NCBI GenBank assembly: GCA_016218085.1
Contig: JACREY010000012.1
Coordinates: forward strand, 248,001 to 312,000
Direction of reading: 5' to 3'
DNA: 64,000 nucleotides
Origin: Ignavibacteriota bacterium
GTDB lineage: Bacteria > Bacteroidota > Ignavibacteria > Tepidaquicellales > Tepidaquicellaceae
Positions 26,601-34,811 of this stretch are shown piece after piece; the first letter of the stretch is position 1; every line of letters begins with the position of its first letter. The notes below the pieces were generated by a model. It was not told the DNA's origin. It searched no databases and saw nothing but the letters and a program-made list of their open reading frames with translations. The translations under genes and the position numbers were made by a program.

Positions 26601-27506
26601 TTACCACTTTCCGAATGAAAACACTCCCATTTGCGAAATCGAGAATTTGGGATTATATTTGTCTTTAACTGAAACCGTGAAACTTGCTCTGTATGGCTCT
26701 TCTTTTCCTTTTGACCACGCATCAAATGCCGTTTGCGAACCTAAAAGAGTCAGCGTCACATCAAAAACAGTTGCACTGACTTGTTTTGTGGATACCGGTC
26801 CGCTTATTTTCACGTCAAGGTCTCCGGGGTTGCTTGATACTATGGTCACCCTGAATCCGACAGAACCCTGCACTGACCTGAGTGATGCGTCCGGTCCGCC
26901 GGGTCCTACTTTCTGAATGTCGATTTTCGGTGCCTGTTTCTGCTTTGTTGGTTTAGTATCAGTTGCGTCACCGACTCTGAATGTCACCGAGCTTTCCCCG
27001 CCGAGCGTTATCGATGCAGTCCCCTGAGGAGGTATGGATGCAAGTGTTCTGCCATCAGCGGTTAAAATGAGTGTCTCCGAATAAGGATTCTTAATCTTTG
27101 ACACCGAGTACTGCATCAACTCCACACCCTGTACGGTCGCTTTTTTGATTTTTTCCGGTTCTTTGATATCCGGTTTTATTGTTTCAGTTTTAATTCTAAT
27201 CGGATCTTGTTGAACAATCGGAGGAGGCATGTCTTTCTTAAGCTGATTAAGTTCAGCCATAAGTTTTTCCATATCATCCGCGGTATATTTCATATTAGTG
27301 TCTATATTAATGCTGGGTATAAGACCGAGCGCCAAAATAGAGTCAATATATTTTTTAAGTGAATCTGCGTAGGTCTTTTTAACCACCTGCTTGGCATCCA
27401 ACACTTCTTCAAGGTTGATGTCTGCACCTTTAAGTGCGATAACGCAGATTACGAATATATACAGTACCTGATATATAATGAATTTTACATCTCTGCCTTT
27501 TTTCAT
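26601..27506 (-). CDS. Single-pass periplasmic protein, GldM/PorM-like N-terminus
   Basis: A 301-aa protein with one N-terminal membrane helix and a beta-rich periplasmic region. The start (IIYQVLYIFVICVIALKGA, then EEVLDAKQVVKK) resembles the GldM/PorM N-terminus, whose pattern is MINLMYxVLxAMLALNVSxEVLxAF. A Pro/Lys linker (about 90-125) leads to two Ig-like segments, the last ending in FSISQMGVFSFGKW. GldM is about 500 aa, so this is shorter and very diverged. It lies 43 nt downstream of the four-helix membrane protein gene, as gldM follows gldL. Homology is plausible but unproven. Confidence 0.5.
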   Translation of the reverse strand: MKKGRDVKFIIYQVLYIFVICVIALKGADINLEEVLDAKQVVKKTYADSLKKYIDSILALGLIPSINIDTNMKYTADDMEKLMAELNQLKKDMPPPIVQQDPIRIKTETIKPDIKEPEKIKKATVQGVELMQYSVSKIKNPYSETLILTADGRTLASIPPQGTASITLGGESSVTFRVGDATDTKPTKQKQAPKIDIQKVGPGGPDASLRSVQGSVGFRVTIVSSNPGDLDVKISGPVSTKQVSATVFDVTLTLLGSQTAFDAWSKGKEEPYRASFTVSVKDKYNPKFSISQMGVFSFGKW

Positions 27507-27549
27507 ATCCTTATGTTAATTTTTTTTGAAAAAAGATTAATTAAAAGTT

Positions 27550-28767
27550 TTAACGTTTGCCCGCCAGGTAAACAAGGTTTTCAAGGCTCTTTAGTGCATT
27601 TGTATCTTTAAGGCTGTTCACCGTTTCTACTAACATTTGAGATGTTTTTTGCAATTCCGATAATACTTTTTCGTCAGGTAATTTTATGCTGTTGATTTCG
27701 GAACCAATCTTATGAATTGCTTCCATGTTATTTTTCAATGTGGCAGAATATTCCGATGTCTTGCTTATGAGCGATGCAACATTTGTCAATGTATTCAAAG
27801 AGTCGCTTATCTGTTTTACGAGATCCGGGCTGAATACCTTTATATTGCTTAGTTCCGCAATTGTTGTCTTCAGGGTAACTATGCTCTTTACAAACTGGTC
27901 ATTAACTCCCTGCGAGAACTTGATGATATTGAGAATCTGTTCTGCGTCTTCCTTGGAAATCTGCTTCACGCCGCCTGTTGTTGCCATTGTGGTAATGAGG
28001 TCCCTGTTGGCTTCCTTCATTCCTTCGAGCAGTAATTCCTGGTTTGCGCTCTGGTTATAGAAATCGTATTCCGTTTTGAATTTATTCACTTCCTCTGTTA
28101 TAGCCTGGAACTGGAGTCCCTGAACTTCGAATACAGAACCGAACAGCTTTCCGATTGCAAGTATTAAAATTGACTTAACTTCAAACGGTACCGAGAAACC
28201 TAAGAATATTGTCGGTCCTTCTTTGATTGAGATAAGAAGAATTGCAGCACCGAGCAGAGGGAGTGCAGTTGCTATTGCGTCAACAAGACCGCTGTAACTT
28301 TCTATGATTCTTGCAATAATGTCTTCTGCAGGTCCTTTTGTTGCGATTTGTTTTTTAAGACTCCTGTTTGACAGGTATGCAAACAGTATGAATAGTATAT
28401 ACGAAGCAAATGGCAGCCACCAGAACTTTACCGGCTCTACAGACTGATTAGTCATCTGTGCGCCCGGGAAAAGGTAACTGGCAAAATTATTTGCCACACG
28501 ACCAAGGAACGGTACATATGACACATCAACGACCAGTGAAATCAATAAAAGCAAAAATGATGGTAATGCAGATCTTAAAACGTCAATTGAACCCTCGCGG
28601 TCAATCTGTTTCAAATGCTGTTTAACAATATACGAATTAACTTGGATTAACTCGGAGTGATTTTCCTTGACGGTTTTTATCTTACCCTGTATCTCCTCAT
28701 CACTCATTTGTCTTACATTATCAGTAATGGTTTTACTGAAAGATTTAAATGTTGATTTTTCTGCCAT
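27550..28767 (-). CDS. Four-helix inner-membrane protein with long cytoplasmic helical tail
   Basis: A 405-aa protein of no family I can name. Hydrophobic segments lie near residues 66-88, 114-133, 161-182 and 187-212, and a soluble helical region with coiled-coil character runs from about 215 to the end. The third segment, VDAIATALPLLGAAILLIS, has a faint resemblance to the pore helix of TolQ/ExbB/MotA proteins. GldL of the T9SS motor also combines membrane helices with a large cytoplasmic helical domain. The next gene downstream is GldM-like. I infer an inner-membrane motor or scaffold component. Confidence 0.55.
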   Translation of the reverse strand: MAEKSTFKSFSKTITDNVRQMSDEEIQGKIKTVKENHSELIQVNSYIVKQHLKQIDREGSIDVLRSALPSFLLLLISLVVDVSYVPFLGRVANNFASYLFPGAQMTNQSVEPVKFWWLPFASYILFILFAYLSNRSLKKQIATKGPAEDIIARIIESYSGLVDAIATALPLLGAAILLISIKEGPTIFLGFSVPFEVKSILILAIGKLFGSVFEVQGLQFQAITEEVNKFKTEYDFYNQSANQELLLEGMKEANRDLITTMATTGGVKQISKEDAEQILNIIKFSQGVNDQFVKSIVTLKTTIAELSNIKVFSPDLVKQISDSLNTLTNVASLISKTSEYSATLKNNMEAIHKIGSEINSIKLPDEKVLSELQKTSQMLVETVNSLKDTNALKSLENLVYLAGKR

Positions 28768-28880
28768 ATTTGTTGTATTTAAAATTTGTTAATAGTTTAA
28801 AATACTACACTTTAAGTAAATTTATTCAAAGTAAAGCAATAAGTCAATCTAATAAATTATTTATTAAAAAAAACTATAAA

Positions 28881-29810
28881 TTATATTCCATTATATCTTT
28901 CGTAGGCATCTATAATGTCTTTAACAAGTTTGTGTCTTACGACATCACTTTTGTTAAAATATACAAATTCAATATCAGGAATTCCTTTTAGAACGCTTTG
29001 TATCTGAACAAGCCCCGAATGTTCTTTTCCCGGAAGGTCAATCTGGGTTATGTCTCCCGTTATTATTGCCTTTGAGTTCGGTCCAAGCCTTGTGAGAAAC
29101 ATCTTCATCTGAACATTTGTTGCATTTTGTGCCTCATCGAGAATTACAAAAGAATTATTTAGAGTCCTTCCCCTCATATATGCGAGCGGTACTATTTCAA
29201 TAGTGTTTTTTTCGAGATAAGATTTAAGCTTTTCAATCGGAATCATATCTTCCAGCGCATCGTAAAGAGGTTTTAAATACGGGTCGATTTTTTCGGAGAG
29301 GTCACCTGGCAGGAATCCGAGGCTTTCACCTGCCTCCACTGCGGGACGCGATAAAACAATCCTGCTTATCTGCTTGCTTTTAAGTGCTGATACTGCGAAA
29401 GCCACAGCCAGGTACGTCTTTCCCGTTCCGGCAGGCCCTATTGCGAATACTATGTCATTGTCCAGAACTTTTTTCATGTATTCGGTTTGAGTCGCAGTCC
29501 TGGGCTTTATAAAATCGTTTTTCCTGTAAAGGATTATATTGTCAATTTCCGATGCGTTCACACCGAAGTTATTTTTAAAATTGTTTCCTCCGTTGTCGCC
29601 CGTAAGCTCAAGAACGAGCCTTATGTCGTCTCTGGCAATTTTTCCCTGCCTGCTCTGAAGAAAAACAAGCTCCTTGAAAATTTTCTCAAGTGTCAAAACT
29701 TCTTTTTCTTCACCTTTCAGAATTACGGATTCTCCCCTGACAACTATTGTGCTGTTAAAATGACTGCGAAGCTCGTTAATGTTTTCCTCGTTGACTCCTG
29801 TCAGATTCAA
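28881..29810 (-). CDS. phoH: PhoH-like ATPase
   Basis: A 309-aa cytoplasmic protein with Walker A GPAGTGKTYLAVA, Walker B FVILDEAQN, and the family motifs SRPAVEAGESLGFLPGDLSEK and MRGRTLNNSFVILDEAQNAT. It may take part in RNA metabolism, as PhoH is linked to YbeY in many bacteria. The start is uncertain. TTG at 29810 is given, but the family's N-terminal strand seems to continue upstream in frame (IQIQSTDLLNLTGVNE), which would need an ATT start near 29834. It begins 144 nt from the upstream LysM gene. Confidence 0.93.
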   Translation of the reverse strand: MNLTGVNEENINELRSHFNSTIVVRGESVILKGEEKEVLTLEKIFKELVFLQSRQGKIARDDIRLVLELTGDNGGNNFKNNFGVNASEIDNIILYRKNDFIKPRTATQTEYMKKVLDNDIVFAIGPAGTGKTYLAVAFAVSALKSKQISRIVLSRPAVEAGESLGFLPGDLSEKIDPYLKPLYDALEDMIPIEKLKSYLEKNTIEIVPLAYMRGRTLNNSFVILDEAQNATNVQMKMFLTRLGPNSKAIITGDITQIDLPGKEHSGLVQIQSVLKGIPDIEFVYFNKSDVVRHKLVKDIIDAYERYNGI

Positions 29811-29877
29811 AAGGTCGGTGCTTTGTATTTGAATTGTCTTTTCCGTGGCTTATTTAATAATTTTTTTTAAACGACAA

Positions 29878-29903
29878 AGCCCTTATACTTTCGTATAAAG
29901 GCT
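29878..29903. terminator. Hairpin between the LysM gene and phoH
   Basis: AGCC-C-TTATAC (29878-29888) pairs with GTATAA-A-GGCT (29893-29903) around TTTC, with one internal mismatch. It lies 50 nt past the LysM gene stop on the minus strand. The T-run expected right after it is weak, so it may be a terminator or just an mRNA-stabilising stem. Confidence 0.6.
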
Positions 29904-29953
29904 CTGTTCGTAAACTAATATTTAATTCTAGATTTCCAAGAATCAAAGATTAC

Positions 29954-30862
29954 TTATTTTTTCTTTTCATCTTTCTTGGGTTCTTCTTTTTTTACGTCTT
30001 TTTTAACGTCTTTCTTTTCGTCTTTCTTTACTTCTTTCTTTACGTCTTTCTTTTCATCTTTCTTTACTTCTTTCTTTTCGTCTTTCTTTACGTCTTTCTT
30101 TACGTCACCTTCTTCTTTTTTGACGACTTTTTTGTGCCATCTTTTCCATTTTTTGGCTTTATCTAAGGCTGATTTTTCAAGGTCTTTTGTTAAAGCCGGG
30201 ACTTTTAATACCTGTCCGGGATAGATTAAATTGGGGTTCTTTATGGTTTTTGCAACTTTAGGAGGTGCTGAAACAACGCCTTTTTCGTTTGCTTCCCAAA
30301 GAACGGGCCACATCTTAGGATTGTTGTAGATTTCTTTCTTGGCTGCTATTTTGTATAAGCAATCGCCTTTTACTACAGTGTATCCGGTGGGCTGTACGAC
30401 AACCGGACCCCATTTGTTAATATCTTCGCCTAATTTTTTGTATCTTGCTGCAAAATCCGGATGGCATCTTAAGTTTGATTTGCCTAATTCTGCATACATT
30501 TTTTCTGCATCTTCTTTCTTACCTTCTTTATTCTTTACGATTGTTTCTAATTTGCCTAAGTTTGATTTGAAGGCATCATATTTATCTTTGCCACCGCAAG
30601 CTGCCCAGTATTCATCTTCGGCTTTCTTTACGTCGGCTTTCTTTGTTTCTAATGTCTTTGCAAGAGCGTCTTTGTCTTTCTGAAGCTCTGCTACTTTGCC
30701 TGTTAATTCGTTCTTCTTAGCAGTGTAATCATCAATTTGCTTCTGCCATTCTTCCATAGTCATTTCTTCCTGTGGAGTTTCTTCGTCCTGCGCGAATGCA
30801 AATTTGCTTCCAATTGCCAAGGAGAGAACAAGCAAAACTAATAATAATTTTTGGAATTTCAT
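29954..30862 (-). CDS. Secreted LysM protein with coiled coil and KKDVKKDE-type tail
   Basis: A 302-aa protein with a signal peptide (to about Gln25), a Glu/Lys coiled coil (about 38-125), a LysM domain (about 160-223) and a tail from about 240 made almost only of Lys, Glu, Asp and Val. The tail is a degenerate 4-8 residue repeat such as KKDEKKEV, and its DNA is a matching tandem repeat (about 30000-30115). The tail could bind acidic polymers or peptidoglycan, or simply vary in length by slippage. It is a paralogue of the LysM protein at 24166-25086 and lies 51 nt behind a small lipoprotein gene. Confidence 0.9.
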   Translation of the reverse strand: MKFQKLLLVLLVLSLAIGSKFAFAQDEETPQEEMTMEEWQKQIDDYTAKKNELTGKVAELQKDKDALAKTLETKKADVKKAEDEYWAACGGKDKYDAFKSNLGKLETIVKNKEGKKEDAEKMYAELGKSNLRCHPDFAARYKKLGEDINKWGPVVVQPTGYTVVKGDCLYKIAAKKEIYNNPKMWPVLWEANEKGVVSAPPKVAKTIKNPNLIYPGQVLKVPALTKDLEKSALDKAKKWKRWHKKVVKKEEGDVKKDVKKDEKKEVKKDEKKDVKKEVKKDEKKDVKKDVKKEEPKKDEKKK

Positions 30863-30913
30863 TTATTAAATTCTCCTTTAATTTTTTAATTTTAAAATTT
30901 GTTTTGAAACTTA

Positions 30914-31168
30914 TTATTTGCAGTTCTTTACTGCATCAGTCAATTTATTGAAGTTCTTAATTGACTCGTCTTGCTTTGCAATTTGTTTTTGCAAATCAGC
31001 TTTTTCGCTTTCTAATTTGCTTACATCGCTTTGAAGTTTTTCAACTTCTGCCTTTAAATCAGCTAACTGTTTTAACTGTTCTTCATCCGGACCACCGCCG
31101 CAGCCTACTAAGCCGCCGAAAAATGCAACGGTCAAAAGAATCATGAACATTTTTTTTAATTTTGCCAT
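30914..31168 (-). CDS. Small coiled-coil lipoprotein, Lpp-like
   Basis: An 84-aa protein with a signal peptide and lipobox LVGC (Cys23). The mature part is one long helix with leucine heptads (LADLKAEVEKLQSDVSKLESEKADL) and it ends in Lys84. This layout is that of Braun's lipoprotein, whose C-terminal Lys is linked to peptidoglycan. Sequence homology is not evident, so it is an analogue at best. It has a good Bacteroidota promoter at 31226-31256 and precedes a peptidoglycan-binding LysM gene, consistent with a role in tying the outer membrane to the wall. Confidence 0.85.
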   Translation of the reverse strand: MAKLKKMFMILLTVAFFGGLVGCGGGPDEEQLKQLADLKAEVEKLQSDVSKLESEKADLQKQIAKQDESIKNFNKLTDAVKNCK

Positions 31169-31225
31169 TTAATACCTCCTGTATTTTTATTGGCGTTGTT
31201 TGAAAATAGTTTATTTAATACGCTA

Positions 31226-31256
31226 CAAATATATATCAATCTTTCTTTCTTGTCAA
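31226..31256 (-). promoter_or_regulatory. Bacteroidota-type promoter of the small lipoprotein gene
   Basis: On the minus strand TTGA (31256-31253), 19 nt, TATATTTG (31233-31226): a full match to the TTTG/TAnnTTTG pattern. It lies about 58 nt upstream of the lipoprotein start. Abundant lipoproteins usually have strong promoters, which fits. Confidence 0.8.
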
Positions 31257-31629
31257 GTCATAATTCTAAAAAAGTGGACAGTTATTTCTTTGGTTTTTTG
31301 AGAAAAAAGGGGGTTTTTGAGGAGTGTTCTAAAAAAATAGAATGGAGGGTTTTAAAATTCTGAATTATGAATGCAATGCAGAAGTTGAAGAAGTTAAAGA
31401 AGTTGAAGGAAAAAAGAATATCATAAAAACACAAAATTGAGCCTGAAAATATTTTTGTGTTTATAGGGTTGTACTAAAAAATTATTTCCTGATAAGTTAT
31501 TTATAAAAAATCTACTTTAATATTAATCGACTTCCGGCTTATTGTTCTCTACTTAACTTCTTACCTCCCTAACTTCTTCTCTTCTGCTCTTAATTGTACA
31601 TTGTACATTGTACATTGTACATTGAAAAG
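31257..31629. repeat. Intergenic region with simple repeats, no gene seen
   Basis: No coding region is credible here. It holds a purine-rich stretch with repeated GAAGTT words (31381-31412), a weak inverted repeat AAACACAAAA/TTTTGTGTTT (31427-31436 and 31453-31462), pyrimidine-rich CTTCTT words (31550-31590), and four tandem copies of TTGTACA (31594-31621) just past the guaA stop. The inverted repeat could end the guaA transcript on the minus strand. Confidence 0.6.
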
Positions 31630-33195
31630 TCATTCCCATTCTATAGTAGCGGGTGGCTTCGAGCTTATATCATAGACCACCCTGTTAACTCCTTTTACAC
31701 TATTAATAATCTTATTTGATATGTAAGTAAGAAATTCTTTTTCGAATTGATAGAAGTCCGCTGTCATTCCGTCAACCGATGTAACTGCACGGAGAGCTAT
31801 TGCATTTTCATAACTTCTTTCGTCACCCATAACACCTACGCTCTGTACCGGAAGCAGTACGGCAAATGCCTGCCAGATTTTATTATATAGTCCAAAATCC
31901 TTTAATCCTTTTATAAAAATATCATCCACATCTTTAAGAAGAGAAGTTTTATCTTTTGTAATATCGCTCAGAATCCTTACGGCAAGCCCCGGTCCCGGGA
32001 AGGGATGCCTGTTGATAAAGTAATCCGGAAGTCCGAGTTTTTTCCCGATTATCCTTACTTCATCTTTGAAGAGTTCCCTTAGCGGCTCGATTAACTTCAA
32101 ATTCATCTTTTCGGGAAGCCCGCCCACATTGTGGTGGGACTTGATTGTTACCGAAGGTCCTTTAAATGAAACTGACTCAATCACGTCAGGATATAGCGTA
32201 CCCTGCACAAGGTATTTTACTCCTTCTATTTTCTTTGCTTCTTTTTCGAATATTTCTATGAAAGTTCTGCCGATTATTTTTCTCTTCTGCTCCGGGTCTA
32301 TCACTTTTTTTAATCTCTTCAGAAAAATATCCGACGCATCGACAAACTTTAAATTAAATTTAAAATTCTTTCTGAATAATTTTACAACGCTTTCGCTCTC
32401 GTTTTTTCTCATCAATCCGTTGTCTATGTGAATGCACACGAGCTTATTGCCGATAGCTTTTTTCATCAGCATAGCCGCTACCGATGAATCCACGCCGCCG
32501 CTGAGTGCGCATATCACCGTGCTTTTCCCTGCTTTTTCCCTTATTTCTTTTATCTTTGTATCAATAAAAGATTTTGCCTCGAAAAGGTTTTTAACTTCGC
32601 ATATTCTGAATGCAAAATTGTCGAGTATTTTTTTCCCGCATTCGGTATGATGAACTTCGGGGTGATACTGAAGTCCGTACAATTTCATTTTCGGGTTTTC
32701 AAAACTGCTGATTATTCCGTTTTTACTTTTTGCCGTCACGCAAAAATTTTCGGGAAGCCTGTCTATCGAATCCCCGTGACTCATCCAAACCTTCAAATCT
32801 TTCTTTATTCCCGGGTAAAGCTTCGAACTACCCGATACTTTGATTATTGTGTGCCCGTATTCCCTGTGCTTTGCTTTGTGAATCACGCCCCCGAAATTTT
32901 TTGCAAGAAGATGAAAACCGTAGCACAATCCGAGTACAGGAATGCCCCTGCTCTTTATAAAATTAAGGTTCTTTTCTGAAAGGGCTGGGGAATCCTTCCC
33001 AAGCACGCTAGCCGGTCCTCCCGATAAGATTATTCCCCGCAGGTTTACGCTGCTGTTTCCACTTATCAGATTCTCTATGTCCTGATGAAACGGGTGTATT
33101 TCGCAATACACACTGCTCTCGCGCAGTTTTCTTGCAATAAGCTGTGTGTATTGCGAGCCGAAATCAAGTATTAATATGTAATCGAATTTTTTCAA
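31630..33195 (-). CDS. guaA: GMP synthase (glutamine-hydrolysing)
   Basis: A 521-aa two-domain enzyme making GMP from XMP. The N-terminal class I glutaminase has LSGGPAS, the nucleophile loop LGLCYGFH (Cys91; usually CYGMQ) and QYHPEVHHTE. The C-terminal ATP-pyrophosphatase has ALSGGVDSSVAAML and the dimerisation domain with RHPFPGPGLAVRI and SKPPATIEWE. The length is normal. It overlaps the upstream kinase gene by 4 nt, so the two are cotranscribed. The region before the start is Lys-rich and the gene is more AT-rich than average. Confidence 0.97.
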   Translation of the reverse strand: MKKFDYILILDFGSQYTQLIARKLRESSVYCEIHPFHQDIENLISGNSSVNLRGIILSGGPASVLGKDSPALSEKNLNFIKSRGIPVLGLCYGFHLLAKNFGGVIHKAKHREYGHTIIKVSGSSKLYPGIKKDLKVWMSHGDSIDRLPENFCVTAKSKNGIISSFENPKMKLYGLQYHPEVHHTECGKKILDNFAFRICEVKNLFEAKSFIDTKIKEIREKAGKSTVICALSGGVDSSVAAMLMKKAIGNKLVCIHIDNGLMRKNESESVVKLFRKNFKFNLKFVDASDIFLKRLKKVIDPEQKRKIIGRTFIEIFEKEAKKIEGVKYLVQGTLYPDVIESVSFKGPSVTIKSHHNVGGLPEKMNLKLIEPLRELFKDEVRIIGKKLGLPDYFINRHPFPGPGLAVRILSDITKDKTSLLKDVDDIFIKGLKDFGLYNKIWQAFAVLLPVQSVGVMGDERSYENAIALRAVTSVDGMTADFYQFEKEFLTYISNKIINSVKGVNRVVYDISSKPPATIEWE

Positions 33196-34109
33196 CTTTT
33201 TTGAAATTTATGTTTAGCCAAAAGCACAGCGCCTTCTGCGGGCGTGTGGATTTTATTTATTAAATTTATTTTGCTTCCGAAAGATTTTTTTATTCGTGAC
33301 CTGAGCAGACGTGAAAGTATATTGTCATTTTCTATTATACTGCCTGTAAGCGCAAGGTCTGTTTTTCTTTTTTTTGAAATTGAACTGAAAATCTCAATAT
33401 GCATTAAAAGATTATCGGCTGTCTCTTTTATAATCCGCATCGAATCCCTGTCTCCGGATTCAGCAAGCTTCAAAACAAGCGGAGCAAGGGACTGCAGTTC
33501 GAAATTTTTCCTGTAAATGTGATTAAGTAAATTTTTTCTGTTGATTGAAAATCTCTTTTCAATCTCCCGTGTCAGTTTTCCCGGTTTTTTATTCCTGTCA
33601 TACTCGCTTGCAGCGTGCCTTATGGCAGCTTTTCCGATTTCATATCCGCTTCCGTGGTCGCCGATAATCCTTCCCCAGCCGCCAATCCTTATTGGAATTT
33701 TATTGTGAAGTCCGAATAAAATTGAACCTGTTCCGCAAATCAATATCAATCCGTCCCTTCCTTTGAAAGCGCCGTAAAGAGCCGCTGCAGAATCTGATTC
33801 TACAATAATATTCCTTATTCCTAATAATGAAAAAAGTTTTTTCTTTAAAGCGGTTTTATCGGAAGTATATCTTGCGCCTGCATACCCGATGCAAATACCT
33901 TTGCAGTCTTTTAAATCCAGTTTATATTCTCTTAACCCTGACCTTACAACTTTTGCCGTGCAAGATGCAGTTTTAATCATACCGTCTGCAGAGTAATGTA
34001 ACGGCTTGTATATTTTTCTCAGTAATATCTTACCGGAAGTTTCGGAAACGAGCATTTCTCCCTTTGTTCCTCCGGAATCAATACCTATGAAAAATTTGTT
34101 TTTATCCAT
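33192..34109 (-). CDS. N-acetylglucosamine kinase-like protein (BadF/BadG/BcrA ATPase family)
   Basis: A 305-aa sugar kinase-fold protein. It has the N-terminal phosphate loop IGIDSGGTKGEMLVSE, a central segment GRDGLILICGTGSILFG, RIGGWGRIIGDHGSGYEIGKAAIRHA (typical of eukaryote-type GlcNAc kinases and the bacterial BadF/BadG family), and LALTGSIIEND. It likely phosphorylates an amino sugar such as GlcNAc released in wall recycling. It is followed by guaA with a 4-nt overlap. The substrate is inferred. Confidence 0.87.
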   Translation of the reverse strand: MDKNKFFIGIDSGGTKGEMLVSETSGKILLRKIYKPLHYSADGMIKTASCTAKVVRSGLREYKLDLKDCKGICIGYAGARYTSDKTALKKKLFSLLGIRNIIVESDSAAALYGAFKGRDGLILICGTGSILFGLHNKIPIRIGGWGRIIGDHGSGYEIGKAAIRHAASEYDRNKKPGKLTREIEKRFSINRKNLLNHIYRKNFELQSLAPLVLKLAESGDRDSMRIIKETADNLLMHIEIFSSISKKRKTDLALTGSIIENDNILSRLLRSRIKKSFGSKINLINKIHTPAEGAVLLAKHKFQKS

Positions 34110-34233
34110 TTAAAAAATTAATCAATTTAAGTGAAACTAAAAACTTATTTTGCAGTAAGAAAAGCACAAAAGGGAAAAATGGAATTTGATTGAAAATTAA
34201 CGGTTTTTTTAAGCGCATTTTTTAAAAAATAAC

Positions 34234-34264
34234 TTGCAATTTTTATCCATTGCATTTATATTTA
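34234..34264 (+). promoter_or_regulatory. Probable promoter of the small secreted protein gene
   Basis: TTGC (34234-34237), 19 nt, TATATTTA (34257-34264), one base off TAnnTTTG. A 10-bp direct repeat (TTTATCCATT at 34242 and 34261) overlaps it and could be a regulatory site. Confidence 0.5.
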
Positions 34265-34284
34265 TCCATTAGAAATTGATTATT

Positions 34285-34695
34285 ATGAAAAAAACTGTAC
34301 TGTTTGCCAATATCTTAATTATTTTATTTGCTTTTACGGGAATGCTCCTTGCGGGACTTACACTTCAATACTTTACCGCAAAGACCAATTCTGATGGTAT
34401 TTTCATTGAATGGAAAACTGCTGATGAAGGAGGTACCACCAGGTTTGAAATTGAAAGGAGCGCTTCAAATCCCGATAATTTCATTTTTATAAAAAATATC
34501 AGTGCAACGGGTAACAATTCCTATTATTCTTATCTCGACAACACCGTGAACAAGATGCAGGGTAACTCCATTTACTATTACAGGCTGAAATGCATACAGC
34601 CGGGCGGTTACACTTATTCCAACACGATTTCGGTTGTTCAGTCGATTTCAGGAATCAAAAATACCTGGGGCAGTATAAAAGCTATTTTCAGATAA
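34285..34695 (+). CDS. Small secreted protein with fibronectin-III-like domain
   Basis: A 136-aa protein from ATG 34285 (a TTG start at 34276 is also possible). It has a signal peptide (MKKTVLFANILIILFAFTGMLLA) and one beta-sandwich domain: FTAKTNSDGIFIEWKTADEGGTTRFEIERS through SIYYYRLKCIQPGGYTYSNTISV. This pattern is common in T9SS-secreted Bacteroidota proteins, where it precedes the sorting domain, but here no sorting domain follows. It may be an independent periplasmic or surface protein, or a remnant of a larger one. A hairpin terminator follows. Confidence 0.75.
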   Translation: MKKTVLFANILIILFAFTGMLLAGLTLQYFTAKTNSDGIFIEWKTADEGGTTRFEIERSASNPDNFIFIKNISATGNNSYYSYLDNTVNKMQGNSIYYYRLKCIQPGGYTYSNTISVVQSISGIKNTWGSIKAIFR

Positions 34696-34724
34696 AAGCA
34701 AAATAAAATCTTTTATTATTTGAG

Positions 34725-34786
34725 AACTTCTGAAAACTGTTACTTCCCGAAGAAAGTCGAGATGTATTTATTTTCAGAAGTTTTTA
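34725..34786 (+). terminator. Hairpin with T-run downstream of the small secreted protein gene
   Basis: AACTTCTGAAAA (34725-34736) and TTTTCAGAAGTT (34771-34782) are perfect complements across a 34-nt loop, followed by TTT. It could terminate the upstream gene or regulate the membrane protein gene at 34812, whose start lies 30 nt further on. Confidence 0.55.
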
Positions 34787-34811
34787 ATTAAATCAGAAGG
34801 GAAAAATTAGT

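Noticed and set aside
29976-30224. Ser/Phe/Thr repeat frame on the plus strand
   Set aside because: It is the antisense image of the KKDVKKDE tail of the LysM protein.
31594-31624. TTGTACA tandem repeats considered as a regulator operator
   Set aside because: They lie past the guaA stop, not at a promoter, and look like a simple slippage repeat.
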